From Pterobdella sp. o SKG-2022 (taxonomy: Eukaryota > Annelida > Clitellata > Hirudinida > Piscicolidae): a stretch of 64,000 nucleotides of DNA. Under the pieces are notes generated by a model. It saw only the letters and a list, made by a program, of their open reading frames with translations. It was not told the origin of the DNA and did no database searches. The stretch is taken from positions 1,655,779 through 1,719,778 of the forward strand of contig OZ038324.1 in assembly GCA_964035795.1 (NCBI GenBank). The letters run 5' to 3'. The position numbers and the translations under genes are program-made. Shown piece after piece: positions 56,165 through 64,000 of the stretch (position 1 is its first letter; every line of letters begins with the position of its first letter).

Positions 56165-57427
56165 CAACCTTACATAAGAATAATCAACCCTTCACACAGT
56201 CACCTGACTCGGGGGTCTGCTCGGATCAGAAAGGTGCTGGAACCACCACTACCAACAACAACCAGCCTCTGAATGAATCAACTGTGAAGGTGTTGGACTG
56301 GTTCAGGAAGGGGGATTTCAGTAAGGAAGATGAAGATGAGGAGGAAGAGATGAAGAAGATGATGATGTCAGGTTTCTCAAGTGGCTACATGTCAGTAACT
56401 ACAGGTGGGTTAAACATGAGTCATTGCTATAAATAGTAGAATCATCATCATAACTAGTTCTTATCATCATCATAACTAGTTCTTATCATCATCATAACTA
56501 GTTTTTATCATCATAACTAGTTCTTATCATTATCATAACTAGTTCTTATTATCATAACTAGTTCTTATCATTATCATAACTAGTTCTTATTATCATAACT
56601 AGTTCTTATCATTATCATAACTAGTTCTTATTATCATAACTAGTTTCAACTATTATCACAACTAGTTCTACTCTTCATCACAAGTAGTTTTGATAATTTG
56701 TTAACTAGTTTCAAATATCTTTCAAACTACCTTCTCACTGATTCCAAGTAGTGAAGCAACTTTTGACTTTTGTGTCTTATAGGAATACTGGAACTTTTTA
56801 TCATGTTTCTCTGCAATAAACAGTTTTCTCTACACATGCATATTTTATTTGAGAGTATGTTTTAATGAGAGGATAACTTGTTTCAGAAAATGTTGACGTG
56901 AACAGCAACAAACGGCTCAAAAATGAAGATGGTGCCAAGTCTTATCTATTTTCACCCTTTCTTTATTTAATTTTCTGTGTTTGTTCATTATTTTTGTTAC
57001 TTTAATTTCTGTTGTTGTTCAGTATTTTTTAAAATAGTTATTGTTAATATTATTTTTATTAATCCGTTTAAGGTCCATGTTATTACTTAAAAAGATCATC
57101 AGTCATTATTCCATAAACCTTCTTTATATTTTGCCAAACCTTCTATTTTATTGTATTTTTTATGACTGTTATCATTTCTGCTATTTTTTTTTCAATTTTT
57201 AGAGCTGGTATAAATAGTATAAGGTGAACTTTTTTTTATCATTAACGTACTTGATAACGTAAGTTTACCCAATGAAATGCTTCGTATTTTAAATAAAAAT
57301 ATTTTTTACAGTTTTTTTATCATCTCACCAACATGCTGCGCCACCAGGAATAAGGAGGACTTCTGTGGGTCATGTGTTCAGGAGGAATTGTCGATCTTAC
57401 GCCTCTCTTAAGGTTGCACACACACAA

Positions 57428-57482
<55 letters not shown>

Positions 57483-60400
57483 CGATCGACTCCTCCTTAT
57501 ACAACTATCGAGAATCGTTGCTGAGCAAGGGCTTCAGTGTCGACTTAGGAGAAACCCTCGATGACGTCATTTCCCCCTATAACCACGCCCTCCAATTAGA
57601 TTTCAAAGGACTACAGGGCGATATTGTGGTTGGTTGTGATGGGGAAGATGGTGGTTTGGAGGAGGAGTTACAGGGGGTGCTTGACCAATTAAAAGTTGAC
57701 CTTCATTCGATGACCTTGCAACTTTCACGACTTAACCGGGTGGATAATGGTGATGATGATGTTTTTGGTGTGAGTAGTGATGGTAATGATCATGGCAGCG
57801 CTTTCATTGATGATCACTCTTTTTCTCTTGATAATGATCATCATATGAATCATAACAACAACAATAATATAAATCATACAAATAATAATCATGGAAACAT
57901 TAATAACGTAAATATAAGTTTGAATCATGTAAATAATAACAAAGACTTCAGCAAGAATTGTAACAAAGGCATTAATAGCCGAAACAAAGTTATTTTCAAA
58001 TACCAAATTGAGGAGGAAAAAGAAGATGATGATTCTGGCAAGTTGCCAAGTGCTAAGGTTGGTTTTTAAATGTTGATGGTGTTGACCTTTAAGTCTCTGT
58101 AGTTTCTAGAAATATTTTTGATGGTTCCATATTTAAATATTTGTTCATTAAATTCATAAATAATTACTTTCACATTATATATATATATATTTTATTTTTA
58201 AAAGCTCAAAAATTCAATTTGAATAATACTTTTAATGGAAATATTTCAAACGTTTGTCCTTGAACAAGTTGACCCCACTATTCAATTATCCTTCATTACT
58301 CCTTTATTAAAGTTTGCACAAACATTATCACATATTTAACTAATTAGTCCACAGTCATCGAACCCTAGAATCTTATTGAGTTGTAAAAACTTTGAAAAAA
58401 CTGCATGCAATCAGATAACACAAACGATTTAAATTTTATTAAATTGCAAATGTTATCTTTTTTATGATAAAAGATATAATATCAATTCTACATGCCTGGT
58501 TTTTTAATTATTTTTAAACATCTATTTCTCTCACTCAATGTTTTTCTTATTCTCGGCACTCCGCGTGTCTGTAATTTACTTGTCATCACGTGCAAAATGA
58601 ATTCAAAGCACGCAGTTTTGCTTTTCCCACAATAATGGTGTGTTAAGCATTCAAACACTTATGCCAAGGGCACCACTTTTCAAAGCCCACCACAACAGTG
58701 CTACTGAGGTGATCTTTTAAGAATGAAAAGTGATCCGCTTTTACTACTACAACACTGTCGCCATTGTCACTAATCATGCAAGCATCCATTGGTAAACATG
58801 CTTGATTCCCTTGTCCTCCTTCATCAGCATCTTGGCCACTCTGCCTTCACATGCCTCAAAATTCTTTTGCTTGCAAGTCTCCCTGTCATGAGTCTGTAGA
58901 TCAACAAGCTGATCTAACTCATGCATGGTGCCACTCTCACATGACCACCTATCCATGAATTTGTGCCATCACATCCCGTGTATCCATCCATCACAAATCT
59001 ACCCAAAAATGCCTTAAAACTTCTATTTTCAAAAAAAAAGATTTTTCATTTCATCCGCTTTGTTCAACTTCCCACAAATGGCTATAGCAGAAAAGTGAAG
59101 GGTTCAACAGTGAGGGAGGCTTCATTTACTCCATCGACCCATGTGATTACTTGCAACTCACCTTATGTTATTCAGCATCAGATCATCTGCTCAAGTGATT
59201 CTTTAACAGAACATTAACAAATCCATCTATGCCATATTCTCATCCTATAGTTGCAATGTTATTGTGGTTGCAAACTGATGACTCCAACACGCCATCACTA
59301 AATACTTCTTGCAGTGCCTCATCTTTCTTCAGCCCCTGATAGCAAAAGCACCTTTTTTCTGCTTGTCACACCACCTTCCATAGTTGTTTAACAAGGGAGT
59401 GACTCAGTTACAAACACCAACCTTGCTTCCTTCCACCCCTTGTTTTGTGCTTGACCTCATCAGCTTCATCATAGACTGCTAAGCTTTGGTCTTTGCATGT
59501 TTTCAACTATAAACTTGTTTGTAGGATCTATGGTTGATGAACGCGCACTTATGTAGCAGTAACAGGCTTTACAAAAAGATGTGCTTGTAATCCTATATAA
59601 ACTTCTTAGATCCTATTTATTTCACATTACTTACACAGTGGCTTATTCAATATAAATTAAATTACTTTAGCAAGCAATATTCTTTATTATTCGAAAATAT
59701 AATAAGTTCTTTACAGACCATTTCATAGAAAGTTTCAGAAAAAAGTACTTAAAACTGGTATTTAAAACATTGGAATTTTGTTCAAAATCAGTCAGTTTTG
59801 TTGATGTTATGTGAGAACTTTGCATGAAGGTGCAATGGTATGAACGGATTTTATTTGAAATGTTACTCCCAAGAGACGGATCTTGATTTGAGGCCAATTT
59901 CACATAATAATAATAAAAACAACAATAATAATATAAGCCAAAACAATAAGGATTATTTTTATTATTATTATTCTAATAATAGTGATAATGCTAACTGATA
60001 AGGCTAAAAATTAGCTGCTCTCATACATGGAAGTTGAATGGAACATTCTTTGAATCGCTTCCATCATTACCTCGCAATGAAAATAAATGATAATAACAAC
60101 AATAATAAAAATTAAAGAAAAGATAATTTTAGAAGAATTTTTATAAAAAATATGAGTATAAAAATTGAATGAATAATTCATATAATAATAATAATAATCA
60201 TAATCTAAATAATAAAAATAGAATAATAAGGATAATCTAAATAATACAAATAATAATAGCAATAAAAAGAAGGAATCGAAGCGGTAAACATTGCAAAATC
60301 CCATAAAGTTTTGGCCAAATCTCATCAGCCATATGATAGAATAAGAACATAGCATGGAAATGTCATTGCATTATATAAATATAATTAGATTATACAAATA

Positions 60401-63400
60401 AAATTGTATTATATGGATAAAATTATATTAAAAATTTTTAGAAACATCTTAATGTATTTTTAAAATTAATTTTGCCGTTAAAAGTTGATTTATAAGATTT
60501 TTAATATTTTTTTTTAATCAGCAAAAATATGTTTGGAAATATTTATAAGTTTAGCTTCATGACAAGGTTTAACTTATTGACAAGTATATATTTATGTTTT
60601 AAAAATTTCATGAATCCACGTAAAAATTCCCCCAAAAAAATTAGATTATATGAGTATAATCATATCATATAACTGATTACGTAAATGCTGTTCACAACTG
60701 AAGTTCAACATGACTCCACACACTCATTTCTTCACATCCAGGTGCCTGCAGTCTTTGGCCACCCGTGCAGCAACAACAATATTGATAACAAAATTAATAA
60801 CAACAACAATAATAATGAGGATGGGGAAGAGGAGGAGTACATGTGGGATTACAGGTCAGACCTGATGACCTCCTCGAAAAGGTTTGTGTCTCTCAGGCCT
60901 TGCTTGCCACCCTCTGAAGACTATAATAACAATAATAACAATAACAATAAAACAAATGATGGGATTGTGGCAGTACCGCAAGATGATTTTGAAGCTGATA
61001 GTTTGAAAGACGATGATTCCAAAGCTGATGATGATGATGATCTTGTTGATAGTAAAAGATTGAAGTTGTTTTCAAGTGACTTGTGTGTCCAAGAGAAGGT
61101 GTTTAGTGATGATGATGATGAAGAAAATTATGATGAGGAAGAGGACGATGATGTGGTGTTGTTCTTCTTGGATGATGGCATAGATACGTGCTGGAAAAAT
61201 GGAGGTGTAAGGAACAAGGGGAGGAGCAAGATGCCTGTGAAGGGGAGGAGTCTAAGAACGGAACCAATCAGGTTGGATACGTGATCATGATATATGAAAT
61301 GGCACATTTTTGGTTGTATTTGATAAGATATAAATAACGATGGTTGTATGCCTGGAGGTCGTTCCGTGGTAGACCACCAAAAACCTGTTTGAGTAGCGTT
61401 GAAAAGGATATTGAATCCTCTGTTATGTAATGTAATGTAATGCGGTATTTATAAAGCGCTTTTCCTTGTAGATCGAAGCGCTTGCTACAAATGTAATGTA
61501 GCGAAAACACTGTGAAACAGGTGTTAATTGTCGGTCCAACATGGGATCGAACCCGGTAACTTTAGATAATTAGTCTAATGCTCTACTTCTGAGTTATACA
61601 CTGGCCCAAAAATGTGGACCCGCTCAATAGAGTTGAATGATGGAAAAATATTAACCGACTGCTAATAATACTAATGGGCATGGCGTTAAATTGCACCGAA
61701 GATAGCGTTTTCAAATTGAGGCTGCTTTTCTGTTATAACCAGGATAACAGTAGACTTCGGTAGCAGATATTGACAAACCGATTTTCTGGTATTTTTGTTG
61801 GTTTGGCGGATGATCTTTCTATTTGTTGACAACAGCAAGGCAAACTGTGTGGTTAAGGCGAATCTCGAATTCGATAATTTCAAGTTTTACATTCTATAAG
61901 AATTTGTCTCAAATAAAATGGTCTTTTTTATACATCACTCTATTGTAGTATCAATAATCTAGGAAAACTGCTGTCAACCTCAAATACTGAGACACGCATA
62001 CCAGTATAATCTAGTTGGATTAATAAATAATAATAATGAAATGCTGTACATCCCAGCTACTGGGACACCTACGGCAGTGTAATCTTAAATGAAAAATAAT
62101 AATGAAATGGAGTTTTAGTATGTGTATCATAGTGTGGTGTTAGTGTTGATGAAAGGTGCAACCCTAGGAGCCTGGGAGGAATGGTAGTGGGTCAGGTGAA
62201 GGGACTGCATGAGCACCTGGAGACTGACCTCAAGATCGACCTGCTCATTTCTTCACACATCAGAAAGGTACTGCTATTATTCTATTATAAATGTTGAAAA
62301 TTAAAATATTTTCTTCATTTTATCAACCACAATAATTTGATGAACCACCATGGTGCACCCAGGCCTACAGCTGCATCTCGAGCAGGTTCAACATTAGGAA
62401 TGTCAGGTGCATTTCATCATTTGTGCACGCCTCCTTCCTCCCTCTCACCTACCTTTCCATCATCCACCCTAGCACCCCTCTCATCAACATCACTTCCAAC
62501 TTCCAGACTGCAGTCCAGGTGCCATTATTATTATCAAACTTATAATCAAGCAATTACTTATTCACCCACCTAATTAATTACTCAATTAATCATCATCATC
62601 ATCATTAATTCAAGTAATAAGATTGTTTTTTTTCTGCACTGAATCAAATCTTATAGTCTTTAGGGAAGCAGAGATCAAAATAGTGAAACATGTAATAATG
62701 GTAACCACACTCATCAGAACCTGATCATCAGCATCGACACTCACCATGAGTACCTGAAGGAATGGAGCATCTCAGGTCGACACAACATCCTCTTCAAACT
62801 CATCAGCAGTCTTAAGACATTCTCTCAACAGGTGTCGCCATTAAAATATCCCCCACATCTCTTCACCAACTTTCATATTTCACCAAAACCAACCCTCAAA
62901 ACCATTCATCCACCACTTTGAAACCACCCATCCACCACTTTACATCCACCCATTCACTACTTTTTACCCACTCATTCAGTCTTCACATCCACCCATCCAA
63001 TTTTCACACCCACCCATCCCCCACACAGACGTCCATAGTATCCTCCATCTCAGAGATGAGTCACAAACACAACTACCTTTCCAGCCTCCTCAACCAACAC
63101 ACCTCCATCGAAGAGTCCCTGGTGCACGGCTTTAAAGTCGTTCTCATCCTTATCAACATCCATCTGCAGGTGACGTCACATTCATAATATCAACTATAAT
63201 GCTACTAATACTATTGCTAATAATGATGATAATAATGATACTAATAACAATAAAATAATAATAATAATAGAAATATCAATAATGACATCAATAGAAGTGC
63301 AAACCTCGTGACTTCTTCCACTCCATTAACAACGTCAATGGTCCCTTCACTTCGGTTCATTATTATTATTATTCATCGCTTATCTGTTGTGTAGTCCTTT

Positions 63401-63717
63401 TTTATAGAGTTAGGCGTATTTTTATTTTTATTATTCTTTTGATTATTGTTATTATTGATGCACTACCACGCCAGGACCAGCTGCAAATGATGTGTGACGT
63501 GTTGTCATGTGGCATCACCATCATCAGACCCTCCATGTTCCTACACCAATCATTCATCTCCTCTCACTCACCATCATCACCACACCCATCATCATTATCA
63601 CCACACCAATCATCATCATCATCACCAATCAAGTCATCTCTTACTGAACCACCCACACCTGTATTTACCATCATTGAGGAAGAAATGGGTGCTATGCATT
63701 GTGTTCCATGCGTTTAG
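54071..63717 (+). CDS. Unrecognised multi-exon gene with acidic and Asn-rich regions and a helical C-terminal half
   Basis: Exons 55358-55390, 56200-56404, 56887-56931, 57348-57412, 57482-58057, 60742-61271, 62168-62267, 62363-62385, 62473-62518, 62664-62831, 63029-63169 and 63475-63717 join GT-AG with every phase matching, giving 724 residues to a TAG. An exon at 54071-54191 (SIQDVLRMDEVRKSHLVVIK and onward) probably belongs too, but at least one linking exon is missing, and the start codon is not identified. Order of features: SPDSGVCSDQKG; STVKVLDWFRKGDF with a Glu/Asp run; SIDSSLYNYRESLLSKGFSV; LKVDLHSMTLQLSRL; an Asn/His-rich stretch; Asp/Glu runs; then a helix-rich end (VKGLHEHLETDLKIDLLISS, FKLISSLKTFSQQ, LLNQHTSIEESLVHGFKVVL) and a Ser/Pro/His tail. 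Conserved-looking pieces alternate with fast-drifting triplet repeats. Function unknown. Confidence 0.8.
56023..56098 (-). mobile_element. tRNA-Ile-like SINE head, copy 3
   Basis: Minus strand: the tRNA-like head with anticodon arm TTAGACTAATTATCTAA, B box GGGTTCAATCCC and discriminator-end GGCCGACA. The tail differs from the other copies, so it may be a second subfamily or a truncated copy. It is in an intron of the multi-exon gene, antisense to it. Confidence 0.7.
56123..56163. repeat. (AT)n microsatellite
   Basis: Pure AT run between the SINE head and the exon at 56,200. Confidence 0.98.
56440..56695. repeat. Tandem repeat, ATCATCATAACTAGTTCTT-type units
   Basis: About 12 units of 16-24 bp, each with CATAACTAGTT, in an intron. 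They decay into ACAACTAGTTCTA and TTAACTAGTTTCA to the right. Confidence 0.95.
57247..57291. mobile_element. Diverged arm of the fold-back element
   Basis: ACTTGATAACGTAAGTTTAC followed by ATGCTTCGTATT resembles the right arm of the 17.6-kb fold-back element (CTTGATAATGTGAGTTCAAC then AAGCTTCGTGTT). Only one arm is clear. Confidence 0.4.
57411..57481. repeat. (CA)n microsatellite forming a splice acceptor
   Basis: This short intron (57,413-57,481) is almost entirely CA with a few A interruptions. It ends CACACAG at the exon starting 57,482. Confidence 0.97.
58774..59560 (-). other. Decayed coding-like segment in a large intron
   Basis: On the minus strand, stretches of complex, less AT-rich sequence include a 60-codon frame (MDRWSCESGTMHELDQLVDL and onward). 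Upstream segments are broken by several stops. It is antisense to the host gene, within the 2.7-kb intron 58,058-60,741. It resembles a dead transposon or processed copy. No family identified. Confidence 0.35.
61426..61607 (-). mobile_element. tRNA-Ile-like SINE, copy 4 with (TTACA)n end
   Basis: The most complete copy, on the minus strand: head with TTAGACTAATTATCTAA and GGGTTCGATCCC, linker GACAATTAACACCTGTTTCA, tail TTTGTAGCAAGCGCTTCGAT then CTACAAGGAAAAGCGCTTTA, and a TTACATTACATTACA simple-repeat 3' end. It is in the intron between 61,271 and 62,168 and antisense to the host gene. Confidence 0.9.
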
Positions 63718-64000
63718 TTCTATGCACGACTGTTGAGAGGAGGAGGAGGTAGAAGAAGAAGAAGAAGAAGAAGAAGAAGAAGAAGAAGAAGAAGAAGAAG
63801 AAAAGAAGAAGAAGAAGAAGAAAAGAAGAAGAAGAAGATGGTTCCAATGATGGTGATGATGATGAAGAAAAAGAAGAGTAGCTAGATGAGAAGAGAGGAG
63901 TTTGTTGCTGAAAGCACTATTTAGAGACTCGAGCATTAAAGTCTTTTTTTGTGCATATTCAAATGATGTCATTATTTTTTAGGCTTTTTTATCATTTTTA
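63718..64000. other. Right end: 3' flank with (GAA)n repeat
   Basis: After the stop codon of the multi-exon gene comes an AGA/GAA triplet array (63,750-63,838) with AAAA interruptions, then AT-rich sequence. No poly(A) signal is evident before the window ends. Confidence 0.7.

Noticed and set aside
54071..63717. Assignment of the orphan genes to the ITPRID/TESPA1 or nesprin families
   Set aside because: Only very short, low-information resemblances (a DSG motif, helices with WL or FK patterns). No diagnostic domain motif could be aligned by eye.

Overview
The window is a piece of an AT-rich invertebrate animal genome. Genes are split by many short GT-AG introns, the standard genetic code fits every exon chain, and the sequence is full of microsatellites, tRNA-derived SINEs and retrotransposon fragments. 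It holds two assembly gaps of exactly 200 N. Gephyrin, SLBP, REEP and collagen-glucosidase genes are animal hallmarks. The phylum cannot be named from this window; compact, AT-rich genes would suit a tunicate but are not diagnostic.

Layout. Positions 1-24,000 are gene-poor. The exception is a long open frame on the minus strand at the left edge (1-1136), which reads as one exon of an Asn/Thr/Ser-rich protein. The rest of this part is microsatellites, minisatellites, a reverse-transcriptase-element tail (14.9-15.4 kb), a fold-back element (17.5-17.7 kb) and a second retroelement-like fragment (22.5 kb). From 24 to 49 kb the window is a dense cluster of conserved genes, which I rebuilt exon by exon with matching splice phases: REEP5/6-like (-), SLBP (+), the GH65 glucosidase PGGHG/ATHL1 (+), gephyrin/cinnamon (-) and an ACSL3/4-type acyl-CoA synthetase (+). 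From 50 to 63.7 kb there are two genes I do not recognise, both on the plus strand. One has two exons and is Thr/Lys-rich; the other has at least 12 exons with Asn and Asp/Glu runs and a helical C-terminal half.

Gene relations. REEP and SLBP start head to head 307 bp apart, and the gap holds an E2F-type site and a near-match, as expected for a cell-cycle gene like SLBP. Gephyrin and ACSL start head to head 635 bp apart. PGGHG and gephyrin converge, with only 187 bp between their stop codons. The conserved genes belong to unrelated housekeeping processes: ER shaping, histone mRNA 3' ends, collagen disaccharide degradation, molybdenum cofactor synthesis and fatty-acid activation. Their clustering looks like ordinary compact packing and not a pathway.

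I found no clearly new multi-gene system. The most novel items are the two unrecognised genes, the tRNA-Ile-like SINE family with several intronic copies, the short-linker gephyrin, the SLBP that stops right after its RNA-binding domain, and splice acceptors built directly from (CA)n repeats.
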